Shown: positions 1 to 12,095, counted from the stretch's first letter. The stretch is 64,000 nt of DNA from Boswellia sacra (GCA_013180625.2 SNVD02009911.1:310001-374000); one strand, 5' to 3'. Numbers and translations: made by a program. Notes: generated by a model not told the origin, from the sequence alone.

Positions 1-276
1 AAAACAATGGAAAGAGGAGGCAATACTGTGCATGCTTGAATTTGACTTACGCGGCCTTATGTAGCCAAAATCCATCTTAAGGCTCGCATAATCAGGGGCA
101 ATTGTAACACTTGTTTCAAGATGGCTATTGTCGACCATTGTCTTTTGGGCTATCACCCTGAATATTGGTTGGGCAATACATGTGAAGACAGGCACCCCAA
201 AGGTGTTATTGAACATGTGAACCTTGATGCCAGTCATGTCTCTGGAGTTATAGGCCTTTAGTCTCCCTTGAATGAC
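1..276 (-). CDS. Unidentified open frame, cut by the left window edge
   Basis: On the minus strand the frame is open from a TGA-TAG stop pair at 277-282 down to position 1, 92 codons without a stop; the first ATG is at 237-235. The translation is not low-complexity and includes VTIAPDYASLKMDFGYIRP, but I do not recognise a family. The opposite strand has a shorter open stretch (about 60 codons, ending in TAG near 260) with several Cys and His residues, so the strand choice is uncertain. It could be a terminal exon, a gene fragment or part of a transposon; the missing left flank would decide. Confidence 0.3.
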
Positions 277-1098
277 CTATCAGGCTATCAAAGTGGGACT
301 ACAAATTACAATTGGGGGACCTCTTTTGATTTAGGCGAAGGAGCCGATAAAAACAACCATAGCAATAAACTATTTTTTATTTTCAGCGTATTCGTGGAGT
401 TAATTATATTATTTTGCTACATTATTTATGTATTGAAACAATTTGATTACTTTGTTTGCATTATATTCGTGTTACAAATTATGTACATCTAACTTTTTAT
501 ATATATAATATTATTCTTGTAAATTTTATCACTGATTTTACTTAAATTTTTAAAAAATAACAGTAGAATTTTGAAAGAAAATTTAGTTCACATCCACAAA
601 AAGTTTTGGGCTAAATCATTAGATTCAAAGCTTTTAAAACCAATATTTTGCTACTTATATTTAACAAAAACTAAATAATTTTTGAGATTATTAGTTTTGG
701 ATTTATGGTCCAAAATAAATATCTTAATTTAGAATACCATTAAACTGAAATAAGAAAAGTTCAGGGGTAGCATAGCAAAACAAACGTTCCCTGCTTTTTG
801 GTTAATTAGCAAGCAAAGGCCAAACGGTGACGGGACGGCACGGCACCTCACGTATGATTCCTCATGGTCCTAGAGCTTAACCTTTAACACTCACCATCAC
901 AATCACGATCACCATCATCCTCATCTTTTAATTGTCCTCTGCTACCGTCAAATTTCTCTTTATTTGGATTCCCAGAACTGACATTTCACCAAAACCACTA
1001 CTAAATAATCAAGAATATTTCAACCATTTCGAAACAAAACACCGCCACTCCACCACCCGCAGCTGGCCTCTTCCTCCAGACCACCTTAAACCGACAAC
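277..1098. other. AT-rich intergenic and upstream region of the GEM-like gene
   Basis: No gene is seen here. About 480-780 is very AT-rich. From about 830 the composition becomes mixed, and a CAC/ATC-rich stretch around 890-925 probably lies in the promoter or 5' leader of the gene starting at 1099. A short + strand frame at 268-492 has no family signature and looks like chance. Confidence 0.5.
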
Positions 1099-3413
1099 AT
1101 GAGTAACAACAACAACAACAACAATCCTTATCTTCAACTTGCTCCTGTTCCTTCGTCTGGCAGGAGTGAGTTCTAAATTAATGAATTTTATTTTGGTTTA
1201 ATTGTTGTTATTGGGTGTTAATGATCATGCCGTTTTTGGTTAACAAATGAGTGTCGGTTTGCTTTCAGGGCCAATGGGAACAATATGTGAAATGTTGAAC
1301 CGATGTGGGAGAAGGGTTGAAGATGCCACCCGAAAGGCAGAGGTGCTTGCTGATAACGTTTGGCATCATCGTAAGTCTTTCCTTATTTATACCCATTGAA
1401 GCTTTTCGTTCTTTTTTGTGTTTTATGAAAAGTGATTATTAGCATACCTGGAATTTATGTTGCCTTGAGGAATTGACTCTGTTTTATTGGACATATGGGC
1501 ATTTGGCCTAAGAGCCAAGTCATGAGCTGAGTGATCACCTCGGCTTTTGCCAGTAGGAATGGTGTTTTCACATAGCTTGAGAGTAGTAATCAGTTAAGCT
1601 CCTAACCTGCAAAAGCTTGTGGAACTTTGTGGGACATTTGCTTCAAATTTTGATTTAAGAAATCGGGTTAAAATGGATTTTTCTGAGGGTTGGCTGTTGC
1701 CCCAAAATTTCCATGAGTGAGTATAGTATATAACAATAAACCAACGGAGGATCTTGTTGGTATTGTTTTTGAGTGAGCAATTGGCTTGGTGCCATTTATG
1801 TCATCTTGGATTCACCTTGCCTCAAGGTTGTGGCCCATCTTACGTTTGGATGGCATAAATAATTTACACTCCCTTTTGTACCCATTCTCTATGCTCCTCT
1901 AGTCCTTTCACCTCAAGTGTGTCTTGCATAGGAACGTGATGCTTATGCATGGATTGAACCAAATGCATGCTCTAAAATGGGTAGATTAAGTTATGATCTT
2001 CGCCTAAATAGCATAGTTTTGTTTAATTTCTGAATCATTTCTCTACTATAAATTTGCAAATTCGGTGTGTCTTGCACGGTAACGACATGCTTATACATGG
2101 ATTGAACCAAACACTTTCTCTGATGTGGGTAGATTAAGTTATGATCTTGGCCTAAATAGCATATTTTGTTTCATGTCTGAATCATTTCTCTACCATAAAT
2201 TTGCAAATTCGGTGTTGAAGTTTCTTCTATATCCTTTAATCCTGTCTCATGATCTTGTACAGTGGAAATGCTTTTGTAATGTGTATGCATATTGCTTCCC
2301 TCTAAATAACATTTTGAAGTAAGCGATTGTTTCTTGTAAATTTTTCTATCCTTTTCTTTCACTAACCCTTTTATCTTCAATTGGAGAAAGAACCTTATAG
2401 ATTTTATATTTTTAGCAATGAAATTTGTGGTAGGGTTATTTAACTAGTCTTTCAGTGGGATGTTGCTATAGCAAATTTTTACCAACTGTAAGTGCTTCAG
2501 CAACAAATTTCTGTTTTCATGGAAATCATGAGTGCTGCTCTTTTGATTTCATGATAAAAATATTTCTATGATTTTTTTATATGCATGTGAGATCAAATAT
2601 GTAATTATAATCTTTATCAACAGTCAGGGTCAGTCCTAGGGTTAGTGATGCAGCTATGGCAAGGCTTGCCCAAGGAACGAAAGTGCTGACAGAAGGAGGG
2701 CAAGAGAAGGTGTTCCAACAAGAATTTTCTATATTGCCTGGGGAGAAGCTCTTAAAGACATATGCTTGCTATCTATCAACTTCCACTGGACCAGTGATTG
2801 GGACACTTTATCTATCAACTAAAAGAATGACATTTTGCAGTGATTATCCCCTATGCCATTATTCTTCCTCAGGGCAGCAGCAGTGGATGTATTACAAGGT
2901 ATCACCTTATGTTTTTGTGTTTTCAACTTTTCTCTGTTTTATTTTGTGCCTTACCCCATCCCACCCCAAATTTAAACCAAACTGACCCAGTTTTTTGATG
3001 TGCATGTCAAATCTCTTGCACGATCTTTAAGACCTTGCTGGTTGAGCCAGCTTGATCCAGCCTTCAGTTTTTGCTCAGGAAAATGCAGTGCTAGTTAATT
3101 TTGTTGTCATGCAGCACATCATACTTTCTCATTGAGTGGTATGGAGTTCATTTTGATTTTCCTTCATTAATTGTGTGCCATTACCTAGGTGGTGGTGGAT
3201 CTCCATCAGTTAAGAGCCGTAAATCCTACAGCAAATAGATTGAACCCTTCTGACAAGTACATTCATATTGTCACTCGAGATGGTTATGAATTCTGGCTTA
3301 TGGGATTTGTATCTTATGAGAAGGCACTAAAGAGTTTAACCGAAGCTTTGCAGCACAACCCTGACTCTTCTGAAGGAATGCTGATCGAAGTGCATGGCAG
3401 CTCTCATAATTGA
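1099..3413 (+). CDS. GEM-like GRAM-domain protein (ABA-responsive family)
   Basis: Four exons, 1099-1165, 1269-1370, 2624-2898 and 3189-3413, join in frame to a 222-residue protein with GT-AG introns. The start gives MSNNNNNNNPY, a short Asn run encoded by an AAC repeat. A conserved segment (CEMLNRCGRRVEDATRKAE, about residues 29-47) precedes the GRAM domain (about 83-205), which contains the family signatures LSTKRMTFCSDYPL and YYKVVVDLHQLRAVNP. GRAM domains are PH-like lipid- or protein-binding modules. In Arabidopsis the founding member GEM links cell division to epidermal cell fate and relatives are ABA-responsive; the role here is inferred from the family. No membrane segment or signal peptide is seen. 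The length is typical of shorter members. Confidence 0.9.
1917..2211. repeat. 148-bp tandem direct duplication inside a GEM-like gene intron
   Basis: Two adjacent copies, 1917-2064 and 2065-2211, both start with GTGTGTCTTGCA and end with TTTGCAAATTCG, with scattered substitutions between them. They lie in intron 2. The divergence suggests an old local duplication. Confidence 0.85.
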
Positions 3414-4079
3414 TGCCTCTATCTAAGTTGCTAATAGGATAAAGGTTGATTGTTAAAAACTATTTCATGTGATAATTTATGAAATATGTGGTTGACAATA
3501 TGCGGAGATAATTTTAATTTTTCTATGTACAATAGAAACCAATATAACTGGTTTTTCTGGGTTTATGCTGTATGTGGCTTGCTTTATGATAAGGATATTG
3601 CATTTCTTGTCTCTGGCCTATGAAAAGGAAAAATTCAAAATATGACCCAAATTAAGGGGCTCCGTTGAAAAAATGATTTACTGCTAAGAAAGTTTGATGC
3701 CATGGCCCTTTTTAACGACTACCTCAAAGCTGTAAACAACATCTTTCCTTCCTTTTTTCTTCTTTTCTTCTTCTTTTTGGGGCAAAATCTTCTTTACACA
3801 ACACATGATATTTTACACAGGGTTTGTCACATGTTTGTTGTCTAAAAAACGTGATATTAGCTTATAAAAAATGAATTGAGTTATGTTGAAGTAATTTAAG
3901 TAGTTTTGATGCAAAACTAAAATTTTTTAGAGAAAATATGGGTTATTTGGTGAGGAAGACGACAACTTGACAGTGCTCTTCTTCATTGTTGAGGATCAAA
4001 CACTCTGTCAAATAGCCTCTTATAGTGAAAGAAAGGTGTTAGATATTGTCGGATTTACATGATTGACAGAACTCCACAT
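3414..4079. other. 3' flank of the GEM-like gene
   Basis: This stretch contains the 3' untranslated region and AT-rich spacer. I see no further coding sequence. Confidence 0.5.
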
Positions 4080-4806
4080 ATTGTGTCTACGGATGGCAAA
4101 ACTGGGGGCCGGGGGTCGCCTTCAATTTTTGAATCCGGCCCTAGGAAATTCCTCGAATTTTTTTCTAGTGGTCGGGGCTAGGTTTTCTAATAACCCAGGT
4201 TATACATTTTTTTTTTAATTCTGAAACTTTTTAATGTCCTATATATATTTTGTCAGTCATAAATTTATGCAAAAAGGGGTTGTGACCCAATGGTACTATG
4301 CTATGCATTTTGAAAATGCAGTAAGGGGTGGGTTCGGTGGTTGCAGCAATTCTTCATTTAATTTTTCAAATTATGGCATGGGTTGGACTTAATATCTATA
4401 TATTTTTTGGCAGTTATAAATTCATGCAAAAATGGGTTGTAGCCTAGCAGTAGTGTCATGTGCTATTTGACTATGCATAGTGATGGGGTGTAGGTTCAAG
4501 CCTTGGTTGGAGCAATGCTTTATTTAATTTTTAAATTATGGCATGGGTTGTTTTAAAAATTAAGAAAATGGGTTTAGATTCACATAAGGGGCTATAAGCA
4601 AGTATTACAACTTAAAGAACATCCATTATATTTTACATAATCTTAATTTTAATTTTATGCATTGGATCCCCAGCCCTAATCGGGCAGAAAAATTTCACCC
4701 CTGTCCCGATCAATTTCCCTGATTTTTCAGGCAATTCCCAACCCCGGATGTCCAGGTTCCGGGTCCTCGACCCCGACTAGGTTATTTTCCCACTCCTAAT
4801 TATGTT
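4080..4806. mobile_element. Degenerate hAT-type non-autonomous element (711 bp) with imperfect 8-bp target duplication
   Basis: The element proper is 4088-4798. Its left end reads TACGGATGGCAAAAC and the reverse complement of its right end reads TAGGAGTGGGAAAAT, an imperfect terminal inverted repeat of the Ac-like TAGGGATG type. The flanking octamers are ATTGTGTC (4080-4087) and ATTATGTT (4799-4806), matching at 6 of 8 positions, the length expected for hAT insertions. GC-rich CCGGG/CCCCG blocks sit just inside both ends. Between them is a ~157-bp internal duplication listed separately. No transposase frame is present. It appears older than the element at 45782. Confidence 0.6.
4239..4550 (+). 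repeat. Internal ~157-bp duplication with tRNA-like A and B boxes
   Basis: Two related segments begin at 4239 and 4396 and end near GGCATGGGTTG (about 4384 and 4550). Each contains a sequence resembling a Pol III internal promoter. The clearer is in the second copy: TAGCCTAGCAG (4440-4450, A-box-like) and AGGTTCAAGCC (4492-4502, B-box-like). The first copy has GACCCAATGG and GGGTTCGGTGG. This suggests a tRNA-derived (SINE-like) segment carried within the hAT-type element. I cannot fold it into a functional tRNA. Confidence 0.4.
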
Positions 4807-6788
4807 GAGCATCGAGCATGTAAGCAGATAAAAAAAAGACAATCGAGTGTCGGATTGTTTATAACGACACTCGACATCTTTTGTCATTGAGTGTCGGTTA
4901 TATGTAATCTGACACTAGACATATGTTCATAGCCTCGTTGAGTGTCGAGCATGAAACCAGACAGCGAATCTAACACTCATTATCGCCTACCTCCATTTAT
5001 CAATTTTAAAAAACCATCATTTTTACACATCTCAAGCTTTCCATCATTCATCAAACACTTCAAAAACAATATACAACCATAAATAACTTCTAAAACACAA
5101 TAAATCGTCTAACTCTGTCATTATCTACCTTTTTTTTTTTCGAGGGTATAGGGAAGCAAGACTTCCAACTCCCATGGAGACCTTACCGTGAAAGTCAATC
5201 CGCGTAAGCGTCACCTAAGGTGCTTGGAAATGGGGAGGATTTGATTATGAGTAATGGTTATAGAGGGGCTGAAATCAATGAAATGAGAGTTGATTGAATT
5301 AATTATATTGCTAAGGGCATTCGGGTAATTTATTGGCTGAAAGGGTCATGGCATCGGAATTTTCTAAGAGTGGGCTATTTTTCAACTAAGCCTCTAAATT
5401 TGGGTCATATTTTGAATTTTCTGCTACGAAAAGGCAGTGACATACTGCAATATTCTCACTGCAATGTTACCGATGACTTGGGCCTTCCCATGCATCTGAA
5501 GTTGTAGCATCACTCTAAGTGACGTTTTTGCTCATATGCTTCTGCCAATATGTGTGTGTGCGGGTATTTTTTTTTTTTTTTTTTCACATTTACATTTACA
5601 TTTACCCTCCTTCTATTGCATAGTCTTGTGGTAAAAATGTCATTTCTCAGCCAAAACCAATTATATGAAGTTATCGAAAGATCAAGAATGATCTTTCCTC
5701 TTAGGTTGAAGATAAAAAATGATTTTTGGATCTTTGAATAGTGAAAGAAAGTGTAGCGAAATAGAGAGCATTAGAGAGAATTATTAATTAATTTACTATA
5801 CAAAGAATTAATAAATTCTGTAAAATTGTCTATTATTGCCTAATGAATGAAATTTGTCTACAATAATTTAGATAAAAAGGCCTCTTATGAGTCAATTTAT
5901 AAATGTCCAATAAACAAGGAATCGGTAACTTAAACTCTTTGTATCGGGTTTGTCGGTTCTTGGTAGAATTTGTTCATCTCAATTTTAATCTATAGTGTTA
6001 TGACCATCAACAGCGTAGAAAAAAAGTGTCCACAATAATCTATTAGAATAAATGATATTAGAGTTATAACTACATAATTTATTTTTTAAATAATAAAAAT
6101 AAATTAATTTAAATTTTATTTATTAACTTATTTTTATTTTTTACTCATCCAATGATATTTTATTAACTAAAATTATAAACAAAGTTAATTACGAATGAGT
6201 TATAAATATATTATTATCTATTAGAATTAGATCCTTTACAAATAAAATTTAATGAGTCGTAAATATTGAACCACTTGACAATTAAATGGCCCCGTCAACT
6301 CTTAGATTAAATTTGAAAGACTACAGTTGGAACTGACCCAAATTAGTAAATTGAACCGCACAAATCCATGAAAACCATGTAATTCCATATGGTTTCTGAC
6401 AACACAACAGAAAAATAACTTGCTACGTAACAAAAAACAGTTGATTCCTTGAGACAGAGGTTGGAGGGGAGGAGAGGGGGTGCCGTTGTTTTGGCCCATC
6501 AACGAAGCCCAAAGGAGGATAAACGATAAATATCTCCAGGGATAACGTGAACAGCCTCAATTGGTTAGCTTTTCAATGCATTTGACGTCAGAGTTAAGAC
6601 AAAAATACATTAACGAAGGGAAAGGAGATTCCTGAGGTAGATAGCTAGCAAGTAGCAATATTATTGGTGTTTCTTTGTCATTATTATATTGAGCCAATCC
6701 TCTTCCTTCCCAATATAAAGGGGTTGGCTCATTCAACAAGCAACTGAGCCCTTTCCTCCCACCTCTCTTCAACTTCCACGATCGCTCC
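4807..6788. other. Intergenic region upstream of the cathepsin B-like gene
   Basis: No gene is seen. The octamer GAGTGTCG or its complement occurs four times within about 105 bp (4845, 4865, 4889 and 4940), possibly a remnant of a repeat. About 5990-6260 is extremely AT-rich. The last ~250 bp hold the core promoter of the next gene. Confidence 0.5.
6714..6719 (+). promoter_or_regulatory. TATA box of the cathepsin B-like gene
   Basis: TATAAA lies 75 bp upstream of the ATG at 6789, with a CCAAT motif about 20 bp further upstream (GAGCCAATCC). The position allows a short leader of about 40 nt. Confidence 0.6.
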
Positions 6789-9716
6789 ATGGCTTCTACT
6801 CCGCTCTTCTTCTTTACCCTTTTGCTGCTACTTGCAGCCATCTCCGCACAGGTGCTAACAAACTTGCTTTTTTATCCTTAGTTTTACCTTTAAACGGATC
6901 GTGTATTTGTTGTTTTATTATTATTCTTTAAGCTTTTATCTTCTCTCTTTGACCTTTTTTTTTTTTTAAAATTAGAGCTTGTCTTTTCTTGGATTTGTGA
7001 AAATCAGTACATATGATTTTTCCTTTATCTGGTAGTAAGCTCTGATGACTATAATCCAAAAGTTAATAGTTTGTTTTGAAAAGTAATTTTACAACAAAAG
7101 AGGTGTTGATTATAATTTGTTTTCCGATTAATATAAATTTGTAGCTTTTTTCTATGAACTAAACTTAAGTATGATCCAGGCAGACTTCAAGTAAGAAAAG
7201 AAGACGAGGAAGCTGACCTGGAAAGAAACTTGTAGCCCGTATGTAAATTATAGCCGATATGAAACCAAACACATGAAAATTTTATAGGATGGAATTTATC
7301 TGAAATTTGTACAATAAATGAGGATGGTTCACCCCACTGATGGAGCTTATTATAGGTTATGCTAGCAACTAAACTGATTATAGATCGAATTTTGTGGTCA
7401 CCCTGCTTCCAAGTGCTCCTTATTTTTTCTGTGGAGCATATAAATTTCTTGGGGTGTTATGTTTTTAAATTTTGAAGGTTATGATTTGAAATTGGATGTT
7501 TTGTTGTTTGCAGACCATCTCAGAGGAACCAGTTCCCAAGCTTAAGCTTAACTCTCATATTCTGCAGGTGATTTTAAGTTCATAGTTTGGGTGTGTGTGT
7601 TTTTTTAAATTAATTAAAAACAGCATTCTTCTTTTATTCAGTTTGGTTGAGTTGCAAATCATTAATATTTGGGTCATACAATGATTGTCCAGGACTCAAT
7701 CATCAAGCAAGTAAATGAGAACCCAAAGGCTGGGTGGCAAGCTGCCAGAAATTCCCGATTTTCCAATTACACTGTGAGTTTCAAACTGGCAAGTCCTTGT
7801 TTTGTGATATAAGTTTTGAGGATACAGTTGCCAAAATATCTCTCTGGATGCATAGGTTGGTGAATTTAAGTACCTTCTTGGAGCAAAACCAACACCTAAA
7901 AGGGAACTCTTGGGTATTCCTGTGAAAACTCATGATAAATCATTGATGTTGCCAAAAAGCTTTGATGCAAGAACTGCTTGGTCGCAGTGTAGCACAATTG
8001 GAAGAATCTTAGGTTTGTTACTTGCCTTATCTTTTGTATTCCTTGATTCTTTTGAAAATGGTGCCTGATGCTTTCACATTTCATGTGTCAAATGCTCGAT
8101 CAATTTCCATATTGAAGATCAGGTAATGCCTCTTTCTTATTTCTCTATTGTGATGGGTCTTAAGAATTCTCTGTTCTAACCATGTTTGGATTTCGGCGAT
8201 TGCAGGGTCATTGTGGTTCTTGCTGGGCTTTTGGTGCTGTTGAAGCACTGTCTGATCGTTTCTGCATCCATTTTGGCATGGTAATTGTAACTTATTCTCA
8301 GCAGCAAGTTTACAATATCTATTGTTATTTGTATATTGTTATTATTGCTTATTCACCATCGCTGTCTATTTTATTGCAGAATGTATCTCTATCTGTTAAC
8401 GATCTTTTAGCATGCTGTGGCTTTTTGTGTGGAGGTGGCTGTGATGGGGGTTACCCAATTAATGCTTGGCGATACTTAGTTAATCATGGTGTCGTCACTG
8501 AAGAGGTATTTATTTGTTGCTTTTGGCAATTCTTTTTACTTGTTTTTTTTCTTTTCCATTTGCCACTTAAGACTGTTTCATGTGAAAATGGGTTTTCTAG
8601 GATTATATAACATAGTTCCTGATTGCTGTTTTGGTGAAAGAGAGTTGTGTTTATTTGTTTTACTGATATATATTCAAGCTGGTTTTTTTTCCAAATAATG
8701 AAAAATTTTCTACCTTGACAGTGTGATCCATACTTTGATCAAATTGGCTGTTCCCACCCTGGATGCGAGCCTGGATATCCTACACCAAAGTGTGTGAGGA
8801 AGTGCGTTAATAAGAACCAGATCTGGAGGCAGTCAAAGCACTACAGTGTTAGTGCATATAGAATTAGTTCTGATCCATACAATATCATGGCAGAAGTTTA
8901 CAAGAATGGACCTGTTGAAGTTGCTTTCACTGTCTATGAGGTAAACCCAATTACTTGCTTTATAATTGGTCTACTCTCTATTGGTCTCACCTTTCATTTG
9001 TCACTCATTCTGTACCATGCAAGATGCCCCTTTGTTAAGAATTAGTAGTATGGTTTAGAAGTAGTGGTTTAGAAGCTGATTATTGTGCTATTTTAATGGT
9101 TGTTTTCTATTATATCTATACTATATATTTTTATTTCATATTATGTTCAATTTATTAAAAATTGTTGTCATTTTAATTAGATGACACATTTGACATTGTT
9201 TAAGAAATATTTATTATTTGATAATAATAGTTCTTTGCCTTTTTTGCAGGATTTTGCTCATTACAAGTCTGGCGTCTACAAACACATAACAGGTGATGTT
9301 ATGGGAGGTCATGCAGTCAAGCTAATTGGGTGGGGAACTAGTGATGAGGGAGAGGATTACTGGGTATGTGAATATTTTCTAAATCATGAATTTTTAGATT
9401 TTGTGACCATACAACCTGAGATTTGAGATGATATCTTGATTGACTACTCTCTCTGTTGCAGCTTCTTGCCAATCAGTGGAATAGAGGCTGGGGTGATGTA
9501 AGTATTCGCAAGAAGAATTTCCTCAATTATTAATTTACTGTAGCTAAGATTTCGTCTTCTCAATCTGTGAATCCTTGTGCATGGCAGGATGGTTACTTCA
9601 AAATCAAAAGAGGAACAAATGAATGTGGCATTGAAGAGGATGTGGTTGCTGGTTTGCCTTCAACTAAAAATCTTGTTAGAGAAGTGGTCAGCGAGGAAAC
9701 TCTTGCGGATGCTTAA
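6789..9716 (+). CDS. Cathepsin B-like cysteine protease (papain family C1A)
   Basis: Eleven exons (6789-6851, 7514-7567, 7693-7773, 7856-8012, 8118-8122, 8206-8280, 8380-8505, 8722-8940, 9250-9363, 9462-9497, 9588-9716) give 352 residues. Residues 1-21 form a signal peptide; a propeptide follows, and the mature enzyme begins near LPKSFDART. Catalytic residues are Cys126 (GHCGSCWAF), His281 ([11 protein letters not shown]) and Asn302 (ANQWNRGWG). The Cys-rich segment after VVTEECDPYF corresponds to the cathepsin B occluding loop, so a vacuolar or secreted papain-like endo/carboxypeptidase is expected. Plant relatives act in defence-related and developmental cell death. Frame continuity requires a 5-nt exon (8118-8122); without it the Asp-Gln before GHCGSCWAF is lost and the frame breaks. 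Confidence 0.93.
8118..8122 (+). other. 5-nt microexon (ATCAG) of the cathepsin B-like gene
   Basis: The preceding exon ends TTAG|GT at 8012, one base into a codon. The only arrangement I found that restores the conserved [13 protein letters not shown] is ATCAG, flanked by AG at 8116-8117 and GTAATG from 8123. It adds AT to the dangling G (Asp) plus CAG (Gln), and the next exon starts with GGT at 8206. Exon 4 (157 nt) plus 5 nt is exactly 54 codons. Confidence 0.8.
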
Positions 9717-11654
9717 GAAATTGATCCTTCTCCTCTCGTTTATGTATCAACTATCAATATTAGTAATGGGGACGAAACATGAAGTGTATAAACTAAGCAT
9801 GAAATTGAATGCATCCCTAACACTTAAAAAAGAAGTTGTTTGTAAAAGTGGAACCAACTGCAACTTATTATTCGTCAGGTGACATTAAATTTGGGTGTCT
9901 GTAGCATTTTGTGACAAAATAGCATGTTGGATTTGCTCTTTCCTGAATAACTGATTTTATAGGTCAAAGCCCATTTGATTGATTTAACTATCATAAAGAG
10001 GCCCATACAATATTTAAATGAGGATATAATATACTTATAGTTTTATATACTTTAAATTAATTAGAAGATTTTAATAATTTAATTACATTAGATACAAAAG
10101 TTCCTTATATATACATATTTGAATATCTACTTACATTATGTGTAAGGAACTCCGTTTACGACAATAACAAATAGACTGAAAATAGTATTATTCTTTGCAA
10201 ATTTTATTTCAAATGATATATGTTTAATAAATGATTGTTGAGTGTACAATAATGTAATAAAAAATGTGTTAATCTTAAATTAATATAATAACTAATGTGA
10301 AAATTTTAAATTAATCTTTCATTATCTAGACAAAATTTTAGAATGCATAGCACTATGCTTAGATTAATTTAAAAATTGAATAGTTGCAATATTTCATTAT
10401 TAAATAGGATAATATACCATAAATTCAACTACAAGAAACCAACAAATAGTGGAGAAGAAATTTTCAAGACGTGAAGTGGATGTGTTTTAACAAATTGAGT
10501 TCAACCTTACTTGCATATATAGAAGAGAGATCCTATTTGATTCGAGCAATATTTTGCAGTTATCCTGCTTCATTTGACCAAACGGGCCCTTAAATATTTG
10601 AAGCAACCATAATCCATCACGATTGAGACCTGTGGTAGCTTCTTTCTATTGTTTGCTCAGGTTTCTAAGAGAAAATTTTGCAACATGAAGAAGAAATTTA
10701 AAATTTGAAAAAATTTTCCAATGATTGATGAAAGTTGAAAGGGCTGACATCCAAATGCATAGGAGGGCTCGAAAGTTCAGCAGTTCAATAGAGAATAAGA
10801 GATAGTAGAACAGCTGGAACTTAAAGCAATGCAGGGATACTCCTGCTAAATATATCCCTCTCTTTCATTTTCTATATTACCTTGAGGAAATAAATGGGGG
10901 CTTATATAAAATAACTCAACAACAAATTCAAATGGATGGCCATGACAGTCCAGTCCAGCCCAGTTGTTTTAATTTCCATGTTTATTCAGCTTTTCATCTT
11001 ACAGAACTTGTGGATGACCAAATGAATGTCTATCTGTATTGTTTGGTAACATAATAATTATAATCCATAGAATCCAGCGAATCAGAGGCCACAAAGTTCA
11101 AAGCATGAACCCCGAGAAAGCTTAATATATTTGTTCAAGAACCAAAATGGAGAAAAGGTGGCAGTGGTTAACTCAATTTAAAAAATTTTAATAAAGCTCC
11201 AACAGGCCCACAGTTTCCGGGTTGGTCAAAAACTGTTCGCCAAGGCTTTTTTTAAAGCTAGTGTGCTGAAATAGACTACAATAAGAATTTGAGAATATTT
11301 AATTAAAACCAATGTTATGGGATCTAGACTCTAGAAAGCAACATCGTGTGTAGATGGTAGAACAGAACAGTGACCTCATCCAACCCAACTGTACAATTGG
11401 TAACCAATCTAACCATGTCACATGACTCACAATCCAGCCCGATTCTATGCAGTGCCCAGTTTTTGTGTCCATTTTTTTAATTTTCCCAATTATAAAACTA
11501 CCTTTTCATGAATCATGTTGCTTTTTCTCTGTTTTTTAACTTTTCCTACTTTCGGTTCAGAGTAAAGCTACAATTCTTTTCCATCTTTTTACTTTTTAAC
11601 CTGCGCTCCAAGTAAGCAAAACAACCAAGCTTTCCACACATTAACCGGGTTCGC

Positions 11655-11664
11655 GCCACGTGGC
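11655..11664. promoter_or_regulatory. Perfect palindromic G-box (GCCACGTGGC)
   Basis: The 10-bp palindrome GCCACGTGGC contains the CACGTG core bound by plant bZIP and bHLH factors. It lies about 430 bp upstream of the likely paladin TATA box and about 760 bp upstream of its ATG. Function is inferred only. Confidence 0.4.
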
Positions 11665-12087
11665 ATGTGAACCTCACATCTACTTCTCGAAACTTTTTAC
11701 AAGTTTATTTTTCGTTTCTTTTATTTCAATTTTGTTAGAAAATTTTGACTACCAATATTATTTTTATATTTTTTGACAGTTAATACCGTTAAATCTGAAG
11801 ATTAAGATTGAAGTGATTTGAACATAAGGAAAGATAATCTCACACCATAATTACAAACCGCGTTGAATTTTATTTGATTGAGATAATGAGTCAGAGGTTT
11901 GGTTTATGGTGCCAGGAAGATTTTGTATAATTGTAATTATTATCATTATTTTTCTTGCAAGAGAAGAAAAGAGATAATAACAAAATTATCCAAAAGCGAG
12001 AGTAGGTGGCGTCTTGTGATGGGCTTATACGCATCCAAAGCCAGTGGAAAAGAATATCCACTGTATTAGAATGCAGACGCGTTGATT

Positions 12088-12095
12088 TATAAATA
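12088..12095 (+). promoter_or_regulatory. TATA-like motif upstream of paladin
   Basis: TATAAATA sits 332 bp before the ATG at 12427. It would give a 5' leader of about 300 nt, unless a leader intron exists. Confidence 0.4.

Noticed and set aside
4440..4502. A genuine tRNA gene
   Set aside because: A and B box-like motifs exist, but the spacing is too long and no acceptor stem or full cloverleaf is apparent.
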